A DNA stretch of 64,000 nt from Lachnospiraceae bacterium (GTDB lineage: Bacteria; Bacillota; Clostridia; Lachnospirales; Lachnospiraceae): NCBI GenBank assembly GCA_024699325.1, contig JAILPS010000038.1:20890-84889 (forward strand), written 5' to 3'. This document shows, piece after piece, positions 35,781-46,242 of the stretch. The notes under the pieces were generated by a model. It was given only the letters and a program-made list of their open reading frames with translations, was not told the DNA's origin and ran no database searches. Position numbers and translations under genes: made by a program. Within the stretch, counting starts at the first letter, position 1, and each line of letters opens with the position of its first letter.

Positions 35781-36869
35781 ATGGCTATGGCAACTATTAT
35801 CCGGGCTCAGAACAGATGCGACGTGACCGTTCCCGGCGGTTTCATATACAAATACATGCCCTCCGCCAACGGAGACTTCGTTAAGACATACATTTACATA
35901 CTGTCCTGCTATGCGCAGGGCCGTCCTTTTGACGTGGTGGACGCCGCGGATATTTTAGAGACCTCTGAGCGCGACATCACCCGCGCCATCAAATACTGGC
36001 ACGAGAAGGGCGTGATCTGCGCTGTGTATGATAAGAAGAATCTCACATCCATAACACTTCTCTCCCCATGGGAGGACGAGGAGGAGGTTTTAGAGGCGGA
36101 GGATTCTGAGGAGTCTGAGGTTTTAGTATCGGCTAAGAATGCGCCAGGAAGCGCGCCTGTGGAGGCCGCCAGCGCCCCTGATTACGGCGAGGGGGAGGCT
36201 ATCACACTTTCCGCCAGGGAGATTAAGAAGATTGAGAGTGACCCTAAGTTTAACGATCTTCTGGACTTTGCCCAGACATTTTTCAAGAAGATGTTCTCAA
36301 GCTCCGACTACGAGAAGTTTTTATACTTCTACGAGCGCATGCACAGAAATGCTGAATCCTGCGAGGCGATAATAACCTACTGCGGACGCCTTAAGAAGAC
36401 CTCCAACATGAAGTCCATCGACAAGAAGTCCATAGAGTGCATCGAAAACGACTGCATAACACCTAAGCAGGTGGACGAATTCCTCCTGCATCAGGACCGC
36501 TGTGAGGTCGTAAGGAAGGCCATCGGCATCAAGACGAGCTTCATTCCCGCCGACTACGAGAACCTCGTGGATATATGGTTCACACAGTACGGCTTTAGCG
36601 AGGAGGTTGTAAGGGACGCCTGCAAGAGAGGCTTCGGCAAGGAGAGACCCTTCGAATACGTGGACAAGATTCTGTCCAAATGGAGCGACGCAGGCATCAA
36701 AACCCTAGAGGACGTGAAGGAAGCCGACAAGAAGTTTTCAGAGGATCTCAACGCCCAGTCGAAGGCTGTTGAGAAGAAATACGCTGACAGAAACAAGTCA
36801 AACCGCTTCAACCAGTTTGATCAGAGAGACATAGATTTTAACGCTGACGCGGAGGCGCTGTTTAAGTAA
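35781..36869 (+). CDS. DnaD-domain replication initiation protein
   Basis: 362 aa. N-terminal winged-helix part (FIYKYMPSANGDFVKTYIYILSCYAQGRPFDVVDAADILETSERDITRAIKYWHEKGV), an acidic linker at about 95-140, a DnaB_2-type region (about 145-255), and a C-terminal DnaD-like domain (AIGIKTSFIPADYENLVDIWFTQYGFSEEVV) ending in a DnaD-style tail. It takes part in loading the replicative helicase with the DnaI-like partner 12 nt downstream. Starts 3 nt after the murC stop. Confidence 0.9.
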   Translation: MAMATIIRAQNRCDVTVPGGFIYKYMPSANGDFVKTYIYILSCYAQGRPFDVVDAADILETSERDITRAIKYWHEKGVICAVYDKKNLTSITLLSPWEDEEEVLEAEDSEESEVLVSAKNAPGSAPVEAASAPDYGEGEAITLSAREIKKIESDPKFNDLLDFAQTFFKKMFSSSDYEKFLYFYERMHRNAESCEAIITYCGRLKKTSNMKSIDKKSIECIENDCITPKQVDEFLLHQDRCEVVRKAIGIKTSFIPADYENLVDIWFTQYGFSEEVVRDACKRGFGKERPFEYVDKILSKWSDAGIKTLEDVKEADKKFSEDLNAQSKAVEKKYADRNKSNRFNQFDQRDIDFNADAEALFK

Positions 36870-36881
36870 TGGAGGATTGCC

Positions 36882-37856
36882 ATGGCACTTACCAATTCAC
36901 AGTATGATGCGATCATGAGGGATTTCGACAGAAGGCGAAACGCCCATATTCTCGAAGCGACCCTTAGAAAAAGAGAGATTTTAAACACTCTCCCCAGAGT
37001 CAGGGAGATTGAGGACGAGATATCCCTAAGCTTTAAGGATGCAGCGCTTAAGCGCATCCACGGCGATAAGAACGCCTCTGCTGATTTTGAAGTTATAAGG
37101 AAGAAGCTAGAGGAGGAGAAGGCACAGATACTAAGACAAAACGGCTATGACATGGACTACAGCGCACCACATTTTGACTGCCCTCTGTGTAATGACACGG
37201 GCTATGTGGGGAGCGAGAAGTGCCGCTGTCTGAAGAGCGCCATCATCTCCTATCTCTATGAGCTTAGCAGAATTAAGGACAGACTCCTTGTTGAGAATTT
37301 TGACACCCTGAACATGGATTACTATTCTAAGGAGCGCCAGGTCATCAAGGGCAGAACAGAATACGAAAACATGGAGCTCATAGTAAATGCTTCTAAGGAT
37401 TTCGTTAAGAAATTCCACACGGACCACAAAAACCTCTTCTTTACAGGTAATGTGGGCTGCGGCAAAACATTTCTCACAAACTGTATTGCCAAGGAGCTCA
37501 TAGAGCAGGGAGTTCCCGTTGTGTATCTGCCAAGCTCAGAATTTTTTGCGGAGCTAAACAAGCGCCGATTGATGGACGGTGGCGTAAACTCTGACACCTC
37601 CTACATCGACGAATGTGAGCTTCTCATAATAGACGATCTGGGGACGGAGCTTACCAACGAGAGGATGAACTCGGATCTGTTCACGGTTTTAAACAGCCGC
37701 ATCAACAATTCTCTGAGCACAATCATCTCCACCAACTTCTCTCTTCCGTCTATCAAGGAGCGATATTCAGAGCGCGTATATTCCAGACTATATGGAAGTT
37801 TCGAGTTCTATCAGTTCTTCGGAGACGATATTAGAAAAAAGCGAAAAAACCATTGA
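36882..37856 (+). CDS. DnaI/DnaC-type helicase-loader ATPase
   Basis: 324 aa. An N-terminal part with a zinc-binding set CPLCNDTGYVGSEKCRC (about 100-117), then AAA+ motifs: Walker A FTGNVGCGKTFLTN, Walker B ECELLIIDDLGTE, sensor/arginine-finger region near SLPSIKERYSERVYSRL. Loads the DnaB-type helicase at the origin. Next to the DnaD protein, as in many Clostridia. It ends 85 nt before the prs ATG. Confidence 0.93.
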   Translation: MALTNSQYDAIMRDFDRRRNAHILEATLRKREILNTLPRVREIEDEISLSFKDAALKRIHGDKNASADFEVIRKKLEEEKAQILRQNGYDMDYSAPHFDCPLCNDTGYVGSEKCRCLKSAIISYLYELSRIKDRLLVENFDTLNMDYYSKERQVIKGRTEYENMELIVNASKDFVKKFHTDHKNLFFTGNVGCGKTFLTNCIAKELIEQGVPVVYLPSSEFFAELNKRRLMDGGVNSDTSYIDECELLIIDDLGTELTNERMNSDLFTVLNSRINNSLSTIISTNFSLPSIKERYSERVYSRLYGSFEFYQFFGDDIRKKRKNH

Positions 37857-37941
37857 TTTTTACAACCTAATAGGCTACTATATGCCGTGGCAGTTAGCAA
37901 GTGCGAACTGCATAGCACAATACATGCATAAGGAGGATATC

Positions 37942-39132
37942 ATGAGTCATAACGATGACGTACTTAATACCATCCCTTACGGTCCACTGGGACTTATTCC
38001 GCTCAAGAGTTTTTCAGAGCAGGCAGAGGTTATAGACAACTACCTCGCACAGTGGAGAACACAGAGAAATGCAGAGTATCACGATTTATTAAGTTTTAAC
38101 GGCTACCAGAAGGACACCTACATCGTGGACGCCGCTGTTCCGCGTTTCGGTTCAGGCGAAGCCAAGGGCGTTTTAAATGCATCAGTCAGAGGAGACGACA
38201 TCTACATTCTTCTCGACGTTTGCAACTACAATCTGACCTATTCCCTCTGCGGCAAGGTCAACCACTACTCTCCTGACGATCACTACTCAGACTTAAAGAG
38301 AATGATCGCAGCCATCGGAGGTAAGGCTAAGCGCATCAGCGTAATCATGCCATTCCTCTATGAGAGCCGCCAGCACAAGCGCACAGGCAGAGAATCACTC
38401 GACTGCGCATCAGCTCTTCAGGAGCTTGTGAGCATGGGCGTTGAGAACATCATCACATTTGATGCTCACGACCCTCGTGTGCAGAATGCCATTCCGCTCA
38501 GCTCATTTGAGAATGTTCCATGCATCTATCAGTTCCTCAAGGCATTAGTCCGCGCGGTTCCTGATATCGTGTTTGACAAGGATCACATGATGATCATAAG
38601 CCCTGACGAGGGTGGCACAGGAAGAGCTATCTACTATGCTAACCACTTAGGCGTTGACATGGGAATGTTCTACAAGAGACGTGATTACACGAAGGTTGTG
38701 GACGGAAGAAACCCGATCGTCGCTCACGAGTTCTTAGGCTCAAGCGTTGAAGGTCAGGACGTTCTGATTGTGGACGACATGATTTCTTCAGGCGATTCTA
38801 TGCTTGACGTTGCAAGAGAGCTTAAGCGCCGCAAGGCAAGAAGAGTCTTCTGTCTGTCAACATTTGGCCTGTTTACCAACGGTATGGCCAAGTTTGACAC
38901 AGCATACGAGCAGGGAGTTTTTGATTACATCCTAACCACCAACCTCGTATATCAGACACCTGAGGTTCTCTCCAAGCCATATTATGTGAACGTAGACATG
39001 ACGAAGTACATCGCCATGATCATCGACCACTTAAACCACAACGTGAGCCTCCACGAGATTCTTAACCCTACAACAAGAATCAACAGGCTGCTCACCAGAC
39101 ACGCAAACGAGCTTGCAGGTAAGACAGAATAA
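37942..39132 (+). CDS. prs: Ribose-phosphate pyrophosphokinase (long form)
   Basis: 396 aa against about 315 for classical enzymes. The type-I phosphoribosyltransferase PRPP loop is DVLIVDDMISSGDSM, and RRDYTKVVDGRNPIVAHEFLG and SVIMPFLYESRQHKRTGRESLDC match the ATP and ribose-5-phosphate regions. It makes PRPP for nucleotides, His and Trp. The ATG at 37942 is taken because AAGGAGG lies just before it; a longer in-frame reading from 37792 would overlap the loader gene. The extra length is an insert-rich N-terminus typical of Lachnospiraceae versions (recollection). Confidence 0.93.
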   Translation: MSHNDDVLNTIPYGPLGLIPLKSFSEQAEVIDNYLAQWRTQRNAEYHDLLSFNGYQKDTYIVDAAVPRFGSGEAKGVLNASVRGDDIYILLDVCNYNLTYSLCGKVNHYSPDDHYSDLKRMIAAIGGKAKRISVIMPFLYESRQHKRTGRESLDCASALQELVSMGVENIITFDAHDPRVQNAIPLSSFENVPCIYQFLKALVRAVPDIVFDKDHMMIISPDEGGTGRAIYYANHLGVDMGMFYKRRDYTKVVDGRNPIVAHEFLGSSVEGQDVLIVDDMISSGDSMLDVARELKRRKARRVFCLSTFGLFTNGMAKFDTAYEQGVFDYILTTNLVYQTPEVLSKPYYVNVDMTKYIAMIIDHLNHNVSLHEILNPTTRINRLLTRHANELAGKTE

Positions 39133-39137
39133 TACAA

Positions 39138-39175
39138 CAATCCCCGGTTTCCTGAGAAACCGGGGATATTTTATG
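39138..39175. terminator. Terminator after prs (also fits the converging SbcC-like gene)
   Basis: ATCCCCGGTTTC-CTGA-GAAACCGGGGAT (39140-39167) followed by ATTTTAT on the plus strand. Confidence 0.88.
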
Positions 39176-40934
39176 CCTTGATAAGCTGTTTTTCTCTCTT
39201 CTGGCAGGTCATTATGATGACCTGGTGATTGCTGTTTTTAAGAAGCTTCAGTGCGCTCTTCGTCCTCTCGTCGTCGAAGAATGCAAATGTGTCGTCAAGC
39301 AGCAGCGGCATGGAAACCTTCGCGATGCATTCGCTGGCCGCAAGTCTTATGCACAGATAAGCCTGCTCTATGGTTCCGCGGCTGACGCTTGTCAAATCCA
39401 CAATCCTGTCGCCTCTCTTTAGCATGGGCTTATGGTCCCTTCCGATGATAATCTCGTCATAGGCCTCGTGGGTGACCTCCTTAAAATAGACTGATGCGTC
39501 GCGAAGCATGTCCTCGCCGAAGGAATTCTCTATCTCCTCCGCCGCCTCAAACAGTTTCTGCATGGCCAGCCTGTAGGCCGCAATCTTGTCCTTAAGCCTG
39601 TCATTTTCCGCCTTGGCGCGCTTTGCCGCCTGAAGTCTGGCAGAGATATCGTCAATGTTTTTCACAAGATTTTGCTGCTCATATTCAAGCTTAAGAAGCT
39701 CCTTCTCAAGTTCCTCGTTCTGCTCGTGTATGGCAAAATATTCGCTACTGTCAAGCTCTGACAGGTCTGCGTTACATTTGCCAAGCTGCTCCTCCACAGA
39801 TGACAGGGCGCTCTTCGCCTCCCCCATCTTGGCCATCTTGTCACAGGCAAGTCTGAAGAAGTTATATCTCTTCCTTCTGATGCGAATTCCCACTATGAAT
39901 ATGTTTAGGAAAATCACAAAAACCACCGCCGCAGCGATAAATGCATATATGGCGTGGCGCTTTGAGACATCGCCGTTATAGAGAAGCACTCCCACTAAAG
40001 CGGCTCCTGCCACCATGAAAAACATCATGATGATGCTGATCAGCCCTATTGTCGGCATGCCGGGCTTAGCGCCTGCCCTAAGTGCGTTCTCGTCAAGGTA
40101 CTTAGGCTTTCTTCCCGCCCTGGCTACAATCTGCCCCTTCTCCTGCTCATATCTGGCAATCTCGTCAGTTATCTGGCGCCTGGAGTTTTCAAGCTCCTCC
40201 TGCCTGCGCTTTAACAGATCGTGGCTGTTCTGCTTCTCAGAGTACTCTGTATACTCCTTCTGCCTGCCCTCCTTAATTCTGTCGGCGACTGAGGAGTACT
40301 TAGAAATATTTCTGTCAAGCTCTAAAATAGCTGTGTCATACATTCCCTGAAGCTCTGAGACATTGACCTTATCGGCGGGAGACAGCCTTCTCTCAAGCCT
40401 TCTTCTGCCCTCGCTAAGCGTATCCTGCGCTCCCTGAATGCTTATGTTTATGTTTCCGGCGCTTCCTAGGTTGTTCACATGCTCCTTAAGCTCGCCCGCC
40501 AGTTCATCCACCGCCACACTCTTCATCTGTCCGATGCTCACCGTGTTTAAGTAAATGTTTTCTGTCATGCCCCCAAGCAGATCGTTAAGCTTGCTCTGCG
40601 CAGGGATAATCTCCCTTCCACTAGCCACGTCCGTAAGGTGCACATATGGCTTATCCTTGGAAAAACCTCTCTCTATAAGGTATGCTCTGGAGCCCTCCTC
40701 GATTCTCATGGTGCCGCAGTAGCCGCCCTTATCCTCCCATGGCTTGTATTTGTCCCTCATGAGTCTGGCATCCGCCGAACCCTCCAAGCCAAACAGCATG
40801 GCAAATATGAAGCTGTGAATGGTGCTTTTTCCAGCCTCGTTGTTGCCCTCCACCACGTTCATGCCCGGGTTTAAGGATATATGCTTGCTATGAAATTTTC
40901 CAAAATGTGTAAGCCAAAGATCTGTAATCTTCAT
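39171..40934 (-). CDS. YhaN/SbcC-like ATPase with two membrane segments inside the coiled coil
   Basis: 587 aa. N-terminal half-domain with Walker A EGNNEAGKST (about 30-39) and a Q-loop region; coiled coil (about 180-285); two hydrophobic segments at about 296-320 and 328-350; second coiled coil (about 360-475); then signature SRGTIEQAYLCIRLA and Walker B MPLLLDDTFAFFD. The ATPase residues are intact. Family members join DNA ends or act with a nuclease (SbcD, YhaO). The membrane spans in the middle would place the coiled-coil tip at or across the membrane, as in YhaN-like proteins. Partner gene 18 nt upstream. Confidence 0.85.
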   Translation of the reverse strand: MKITDLWLTHFGKFHSKHISLNPGMNVVEGNNEAGKSTIHSFIFAMLFGLEGSADARLMRDKYKPWEDKGGYCGTMRIEEGSRAYLIERGFSKDKPYVHLTDVASGREIIPAQSKLNDLLGGMTENIYLNTVSIGQMKSVAVDELAGELKEHVNNLGSAGNINISIQGAQDTLSEGRRRLERRLSPADKVNVSELQGMYDTAILELDRNISKYSSVADRIKEGRQKEYTEYSEKQNSHDLLKRRQEELENSRRQITDEIARYEQEKGQIVARAGRKPKYLDENALRAGAKPGMPTIGLISIIMMFFMVAGAALVGVLLYNGDVSKRHAIYAFIAAAVVFVIFLNIFIVGIRIRRKRYNFFRLACDKMAKMGEAKSALSSVEEQLGKCNADLSELDSSEYFAIHEQNEELEKELLKLEYEQQNLVKNIDDISARLQAAKRAKAENDRLKDKIAAYRLAMQKLFEAAEEIENSFGEDMLRDASVYFKEVTHEAYDEIIIGRDHKPMLKRGDRIVDLTSVSRGTIEQAYLCIRLAASECIAKVSMPLLLDDTFAFFDDERTKSALKLLKNSNHQVIIMTCQKREKQLIKA

Positions 40935-40952
40935 CCTAAACCCCGGGTGCTC

Positions 40953-42005
40953 CTATTTTCTCGTGTTGTTTTCTCCAAGTGCCATTAGTCCCACGCCAAG
41001 CGCCTCGCCGGCGTGTTCGTCCTCATCATTTTCAAGGAGAGTGATGAATCTCTCAATTATATCACCCTGATGAGATGCCTTCATTCTGTCTATATCCGCG
41101 CTCAGCGCATCTGCAAATGTGACTTTGATAACATTGCCACAGCGCTTTAGCTCCTCTAAAAGCGCGCCTGCGTCAGCGACCTGACCGCTCACAAAAACTG
41201 TGTAAATATTGTTGTTGCCGTTTAGGGATATCATGTCGCGAAGGCGTCTGCTGACATCTGCCGCGTCCTCGCCGCCACTAACCACAAGGTCGATATCCTT
41301 ATATTCCCTCTTGGCTATAGGCACGAGACTAAGAGTTGTCCTGCCGTCCATAATCTCGCCCAGAACATATCCGTGCCTGCCGTCATCGTCAGAGTTTACG
41401 GGCTCTAAGCTGCCGCAGATGGCATTCTTCTCCCGCTCTCTTATGTCGGCCTGGCCCGCTCTTCCTATGCCCACGTAGTCAAATCCTGCGGTGGAGAGCA
41501 TTCTTCTGTCCGCCGGGCAGTGCTCCCCGTCCATACCGCTTATGAGAAGTATGTTGTAGTCGTCACCTGATGACACCACAACGTCGTCAAACAGCCTCTC
41601 CCTGATAACAGGTCTGTCATAGCTTAAGCCCCAGACTTTGACCCCTAGGAATCCTATGTCAACACATTGAACCGTGGAGCTCTCCACGAAATGCACGTGG
41701 TCAGCCCAGGAGTTATGCACATAGAGTGACCCCTCTCTTATGTAATCCAGACTTCCGGCCGTTATCACAACCTGGGTGCGCTCCAGCCTGTCAAGATGCT
41801 TATTCAGTTCTTCAATCTCTCTCTTGATTGGCTGACGCGCAAACAGATTGCCGCTAATTAACAGCAGATCCACCCTCTCGCGGTTGCAGTCGTCAATCAC
41901 GCGGATGAAGGAATCCCACAGCTCCCTGGCTCTGGTCTGCCCCCACACCTGATCTGCGTCCGGAACCGCTCCGAGATATACGTCAGAAATGTGGATAAAT
42001 TTCAT
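40953..42005 (-). CDS. SbcD/YhaO-like protein lacking metal-binding residues
   Basis: 350 aa. The N-terminal fold is that of the Mre11/SbcD calcineurin-like nuclease (MKFIHISDVYLGA; VDLLLISGNLFA; VVITAGSLDYI; DYVGIGRAGQ), but the expected metal ligands are replaced: DxH reads D-V-Y (Tyr10), GD reads G-N (52-53), GNHD reads G-S-L-D (84-87), and the final GHxH reads G-R-A-G. Catalysis is therefore unlikely; it may be a structural or regulatory subunit of the adjacent SbcC-like ATPase. The reading frame is clean, so it is not a fresh pseudogene. Confidence 0.85.
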   Translation of the reverse strand: MKFIHISDVYLGAVPDADQVWGQTRARELWDSFIRVIDDCNRERVDLLLISGNLFARQPIKREIEELNKHLDRLERTQVVITAGSLDYIREGSLYVHNSWADHVHFVESSTVQCVDIGFLGVKVWGLSYDRPVIRERLFDDVVVSSGDDYNILLISGMDGEHCPADRRMLSTAGFDYVGIGRAGQADIREREKNAICGSLEPVNSDDDGRHGYVLGEIMDGRTTLSLVPIAKREYKDIDLVVSGGEDAADVSRRLRDMISLNGNNNIYTVFVSGQVADAGALLEELKRCGNVIKVTFADALSADIDRMKASHQGDIIERFITLLENDEDEHAGEALGVGLMALGENNTRK

Positions 42006-42051
42006 AATATTTTCCCTTATGCCTAGTGTGGGGTTTCATTACCCCTGCAAA

Positions 42052-43443
42052 TTACAGCTCACAGTTGTTAACTGTTCTTGGGAATGGAATAACGTCTCTG
42101 ATATTGCCCATTCCTGTGACATACATTACCGCGCGCTCGAAGCCCAAACCGAAGCCTGCGTGGCGCACAGAGCCGAACTTTCTAAGGTCAAGATAGAAGT
42201 CGTAATCCTCCTTCTTAAGACCTAACTCGTCCATTCTGGCAACAAGCTTATCGTAGTCGTCCTCTCTCTGGCTTCCGCCGATGATCTCGCCGATGCCAGG
42301 AACCAGACAGTCAACTGCTGCCACGGTCTTGTTGTCGTCGTTCATCTTCATGTAGAAGGCCTTAATCTCCTTCGGATAGTCTGTTACGAATACAGGACGC
42401 TTGAAGATAACCTCTGTCAGATATCTCTCATGCTCTGTCTGAAGGTCGCACCCCCAGCTAACCTTATAGTCAAACTGGTCGTTGTGCTCCTCTAAGAGCT
42501 TGATGGCCTCTGTGTATGTAACCCTCGCAAAGTCTGAATTCACAACGTGGTTCAGTCTGTCGAGCAGACCCTTGTCCACGAAGGAATTGAAGAAGTTCAT
42601 CTCCTCCGGGGCGTTCTCAAGCACATATCTGATGATGTATTTGAGCATGCTCTCAGCCAGAGCCATGTCGTCCTGAAGGTCTGCAAATGCGATCTCAGGC
42701 TCGATCATCCAGAACTCAGCCGCATGTCTTGTGGTGTTTGAGTTCTCTGCTCTGAATGTAGGTCCGAATGTGTAAATATTTCTAAATGCACATGCGTATG
42801 TCTCGCCGTTTAACTGTCCTGAAACTGTGAGGTTGGTTGGCTTGCAGAAGAAATCCTGTGAGAAATCAACCTTGCCGTCCTCAGTTTTAGGGATGTTGTT
42901 TAAATCCATGGTTGTAACCTGGAACATCTCTCCTGCGCCCTCGCAGTCACTTCCCGTGATGAGAGGTGTGTGAACATACACGAAATCCCTCTCCTGGAAG
43001 AATTTGTGGATGGCGTATGCGAGAAGCGATCTCACTCTGAAGACTGCCTGGAATGTGTTGGTTCTAGGTCTTAAGTGTGAGATGGTTCTAAGATACTCTA
43101 GGGAGTGTCTCTTCTTCTGAAGTGGATAGTCAGGTGTTGAAGTTCCCTCGATTTCCACTGTGTCTGCCTGAATCTCAAAAGGCTGTTTGGCCTCAGGTGT
43201 TGCCACAAGTGTACCTGTGACAATTACTGCAGCGCCAACATTTAGCTTGGCAATGTCTGCAAAATTCTCCATTGTGTCATGAAAGACTACCTGGAGTGTA
43301 TCAAAATATGTTCCATCGTGGAGAACAAGGAAGCCGAAGCTCTTGGAATCTCTTACACTTCTTGACCAGCCACCAACTGTGACCTTCGTGCCGATGTACT
43401 TCTCTGTGTTTCTGTAGATTTCCCTTACTGTGATAAGTTCCAT
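42052..43443 (-). CDS. asnS: Asparaginyl-tRNA synthetase
   Basis: 463 aa, class IIb. The N-terminal OB fold anticodon-binding part ([26 protein letters not shown]), motif 2 [21 protein letters not shown] and motif 3 [28 protein letters not shown] specify Asn rather than Asp. Starts 4 nt after the small membrane protein stop; no T-box leader fits in that gap. Confidence 0.96.
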   Translation of the reverse strand: MELITVREIYRNTEKYIGTKVTVGGWSRSVRDSKSFGFLVLHDGTYFDTLQVVFHDTMENFADIAKLNVGAAVIVTGTLVATPEAKQPFEIQADTVEIEGTSTPDYPLQKKRHSLEYLRTISHLRPRTNTFQAVFRVRSLLAYAIHKFFQERDFVYVHTPLITGSDCEGAGEMFQVTTMDLNNIPKTEDGKVDFSQDFFCKPTNLTVSGQLNGETYACAFRNIYTFGPTFRAENSNTTRHAAEFWMIEPEIAFADLQDDMALAESMLKYIIRYVLENAPEEMNFFNSFVDKGLLDRLNHVVNSDFARVTYTEAIKLLEEHNDQFDYKVSWGCDLQTEHERYLTEVIFKRPVFVTDYPKEIKAFYMKMNDDNKTVAAVDCLVPGIGEIIGGSQREDDYDKLVARMDELGLKKEDYDFYLDLRKFGSVRHAGFGLGFERAVMYVTGMGNIRDVIPFPRTVNNCEL

Positions 43444-43447
43444 ATGA

Positions 43448-44125
43448 TTACCTCTTAGTTATAACCCCTATTATTTTCTTCTGTCGTCCCTTATCCGACA
43501 GATCTATAAAAAAATCATCAAAATAAGCCTTGCCGTCCTCAGGCGTTTTATCCTTCTGTTCCAAAAGCTCGGATATATCAATGTGTTCGTCGCCTTCCCT
43601 CTCGCGCTTCTCCACATTGTCGACCATCAACCTCTGTCTGTCGGCCTCATAGTTTGATATGGCAACCAGATACTCCTCGTGCATCTTAGCTATGTATGAG
43701 GTCTCCTCCGCGTAAAGCTGCGCGTAGGTTTTGGTCTGCACATCATGTCTTGAGAAAAAATATTTTTTATTTTTGCAATTATTTATATGCCAGACAAGCG
43801 AGATTACATCCAAAATGAAAAACCCATAACAGACAAAATAGATTCCCGTTCCAACGGAGCCGCTAACCAAATCATGGGGTCCCGCAAAATGCAAACGACC
43901 ACGCTCATCTGGTATACTCCACAAATTGATTAAAGCTATCACGCTTACAATAAGGATTGCCGTCAGTATTATAAGCGCCACAGTGCTCTTGGCATAGCGG
44001 TTTTTGTAGTCGTTCTCCCTGTATCTGATAATCTTAATGCGCTCCTTGGCAGTGTCTATCTCCTTCTGGCAATATTTAATTCGCTCCTCATCGTACCTAA
44101 GTACGCTCTTCTCGTCAATTGTCAT
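43448..44125 (-). CDS. Two-span membrane protein with coiled-coil ends, function unknown
   Basis: 225 aa from the ATG at 44125. Basic coiled-coil N-terminus ([25 protein letters not shown]), two membrane segments (about 46-68 and 93-115), a Tyr-rich loop, and a C-terminal charged coiled coil. Not recognised. The start is uncertain: the TTTGGTG before this ATG is a poor ribosome binding site, while an upstream in-frame ATG at 44152 lies inside the terminator hairpin. Its own promoter is not apparent; it may depend on readthrough from buk. Confidence 0.65.
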   Translation of the reverse strand: MTIDEKSVLRYDEERIKYCQKEIDTAKERIKIIRYRENDYKNRYAKSTVALIILTAILIVSVIALINLWSIPDERGRLHFAGPHDLVSGSVGTGIYFVCYGFFILDVISLVWHINNCKNKKYFFSRHDVQTKTYAQLYAEETSYIAKMHEEYLVAISNYEADRQRLMVDNVEKREREGDEHIDISELLEQKDKTPEDGKAYFDDFFIDLSDKGRQKKIIGVITKR

Positions 44126-44166
44126 AACAAACACCAAATGCAGGCAGGGCATCCCCCGCCTGCATA
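44125..44166 (-). terminator. Terminator candidate after buk
   Basis: On the minus strand ATGCAGGC and GCCTGCAT (44138-44165) pair around a 12-nt loop, followed by TTTGGTGTTTGTT. The U-run is broken, so it may be leaky. Confidence 0.6.
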
Positions 44167-44189
44167 TGTCGCATCAACTGCAACCTGCA

Positions 44190-45254
44190 TTAATATTTAC
44201 ATACCTGCTCTTCGCCGCTCATAACTCTGATTGCGCCCTGAGCAAGTGCCAACAGCTCGTCCTCTCCAGGATATACTGTAAATGGAGCAATCCAGCCTGC
44301 TCTCTCCTTCAGTGCCTCAACGGTTGTGGCGTTATATGCGATACCGCCTGTAAGGATGATCTGGTCAACCTTGCCCTTCATAACTGTGGCAGCAGCGCCG
44401 ATATCCTTGGCCACCTGATAGTGGAATGCGTCGATTAAGTCTGAAGCCTTCTGGTTGCCCTCGTTCTTCATCTTGACTAAGTCGCGCATGTCGTTGGTTC
44501 CAAGGTAAGCATTGAAACCGCCGTTTCCAACTAACTTCTTCATAACCTGAGCCTGAGTGTAGTTGCCTGAGAAACACATCTTGACAAGATCGCCTGCAGG
44601 AACGCCGCCAGCTCTCTCTGGAGAGAATGCTCCCTCGCCGTCAAGGGCGTTGTTAACGTCCACGATTCTTCCGCCGATGTGGCTTCCTACTGAAACTCCG
44701 CCGCCCATGTGAACAACGATTAAGTTCAATGAAGAGTAAGGAACGCCGTGCTCCTTGGCATATCTCTTGGCAACAGCCTTCTGGTTAAGCGCATGGAAAA
44801 CGCTTCTTCTAGGAAGCTCCGGAACGCCTGAATATCTAGCGATTGGCTCTAACTCGTCGACAACTACAGGGTCAACAATGTATGAAGGAACGCCGATCTC
44901 GTCGCCGATCTCTCTTGCAAGAACGCCGCCTAGGTTGGATGCATGCTGTCCCTGCCTGCCAATCTTAAGGTCCTCAAGAAGGTCATCTGTAACTGCGTAT
45001 GTACCGCCGCTGATAGGCTTAAGCATACCGCCGCGTCCTACAACCACGTCGATTGTGTTGATATCAAAGCCCTTATCCTCTAACACCTTCAGAATAACAG
45101 CCTTGCGGAAATTCTTCTGATCGATGATCATAGCGAAATCCTTCAGTTCCTCTGTGGAGTGACGAAGTGTCTCCTCCAATACCTGCTTCTCATCCTCATA
45201 GACACCAATCTTTGTGGATGTGGAGCCCGGGTTAATTATAAGAATTCTGTACAT
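44190..45254 (-). CDS. buk: Butyrate kinase
   Basis: 354 aa starting [23 protein letters not shown], the acetate/butyrate kinase phosphate-binding motif, with [16 protein letters not shown] and [11 protein letters not shown]. Length and order (after ptb) fit butyrate kinase rather than acetate kinase (about 400 aa). Converts butyryl-phosphate and ADP to butyrate and ATP, the last step of butyrate formation. 19 nt after ptb. Confidence 0.94.
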   Translation of the reverse strand: MYRILIINPGSTSTKIGVYEDEKQVLEETLRHSTEELKDFAMIIDQKNFRKAVILKVLEDKGFDINTIDVVVGRGGMLKPISGGTYAVTDDLLEDLKIGRQGQHASNLGGVLAREIGDEIGVPSYIVDPVVVDELEPIARYSGVPELPRRSVFHALNQKAVAKRYAKEHGVPYSSLNLIVVHMGGGVSVGSHIGGRIVDVNNALDGEGAFSPERAGGVPAGDLVKMCFSGNYTQAQVMKKLVGNGGFNAYLGTNDMRDLVKMKNEGNQKASDLIDAFHYQVAKDIGAAATVMKGKVDQIILTGGIAYNATTVEALKERAGWIAPFTVYPGEDELLALAQGAIRVMSGEEQVCKY

Positions 45255-45273
45255 TTTAGGTTCTCCTTGTAAA

Positions 45274-46185
45274 TTACTTCATATTGTGTGCAACTATAGC
45301 AGCTAATGCAATAGAGTTAAGCTTAACTTCAAATGTGTCTGAGCGGCTTGTAAGAATACATGGAGCTGTTGTTCCAACTAAGATACAGCCGTTTACAGAC
45401 TTGGTTGTGTGAACAAGGCACTTGTAAACTAAGTTACCTGCATCGATATCGTGGAATAAGAAGATATCTGCATCGCCCACAATCTTGCGGTCTGTAGCGT
45501 GCTTGTGGATAGCTGCCTCAGCGTCCATAGCTAAGTCAAGTGACAGAGGTCCGTCGATAATGCAGCCTGTGATCTCGCCGTCGTTGTTCATTCTGGTGAG
45601 CTCTGCGGCGTCAACTGTCTCAGGCATCTTAGGATTTAAAACCTCGACAGCTGCAAGAGGCGCAACCTTAGGGTTCTCAATGCCGCATGCATTGGCAACG
45701 TCAACTGCGTTCTTGATGATATCAACCTTCTGCTCAAGTGTTGGATATGTATTAAATGCTACGTCGGTGAGGAACATAAGTCCGTCGTGACCTGGAACAT
45801 CAAATACTGCTACATGTGAGAGCTGCTTGCCTGAACGAAGACCAACCTCCTTATCGAGAACGCTCTTTAAGAATGTCTTGGTGTCAGCTAAGCCCTTCAT
45901 ATACATGTCAGCCTTGTGATCATGTACAAGAGAAACTGCTGTGTGTGCTGCTGATGCAAGATCAGGCTCATCGATTATCTCATAGTCTGTGAGATCCATA
46001 TTAATCTCTGCTGCAATTCTTCTAATCTCAGCCTCGTCGCCTACTAAGATGGCATCCGCGATACCTCTCTCCTTGGCTGCCTTAACGGCCTCAAGTACGT
46101 TAGTGTCCTGTGCAGCTGCGACTGCAACCTTCTTCTTGTCAAGCTCTGATATTTTCTTAATCAGATCCGCAAAACTCTTGCTCAT
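45274..46185 (-). CDS. ptb: Phosphate butyryltransferase
   Basis: 303 aa. PTA/PTB family: [64 protein letters not shown], and the C-terminal [11 protein letters not shown]. Converts butyryl-CoA and phosphate to butyryl-phosphate and CoA. First gene of ptb-buk with a good promoter (46243-46271) and AAAGGAG before the ATG. This route, rather than CoA-transferase, points to a ptb-buk butyrate producer. Confidence 0.94.
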   Translation of the reverse strand: MSKSFADLIKKISELDKKKVAVAAAQDTNVLEAVKAAKERGIADAILVGDEAEIRRIAAEINMDLTDYEIIDEPDLASAAHTAVSLVHDHKADMYMKGLADTKTFLKSVLDKEVGLRSGKQLSHVAVFDVPGHDGLMFLTDVAFNTYPTLEQKVDIIKNAVDVANACGIENPKVAPLAAVEVLNPKMPETVDAAELTRMNNDGEITGCIIDGPLSLDLAMDAEAAIHKHATDRKIVGDADIFLFHDIDAGNLVYKCLVHTTKSVNGCILVGTTAPCILTSRSDTFEVKLNSIALAAIVAHNMK

Positions 46186-46242
46186 TGTGTATTCTCCTTT
46201 CCGTGCACATGCATCGGTAAAAAATATAATAGTCCAACTTTT

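Noticed and set aside
37792..37941. Longer start for prs
   Set aside because: It overlaps the helicase-loader gene and lacks similarity; AAGGAGG before 37942 decides the start.
42006..42051. Terminator between asnS and the SbcD-like gene (GGGGT/ACCCC)
   Set aside because: A 5-bp stem with no T-run; the two genes may well be co-transcribed.
44126..44152. Upstream ATG for the 225-aa membrane protein
   Set aside because: It lies inside the terminator stem after buk, with G residues directly against the ATG; the ATG at 44125 is somewhat better though weak.
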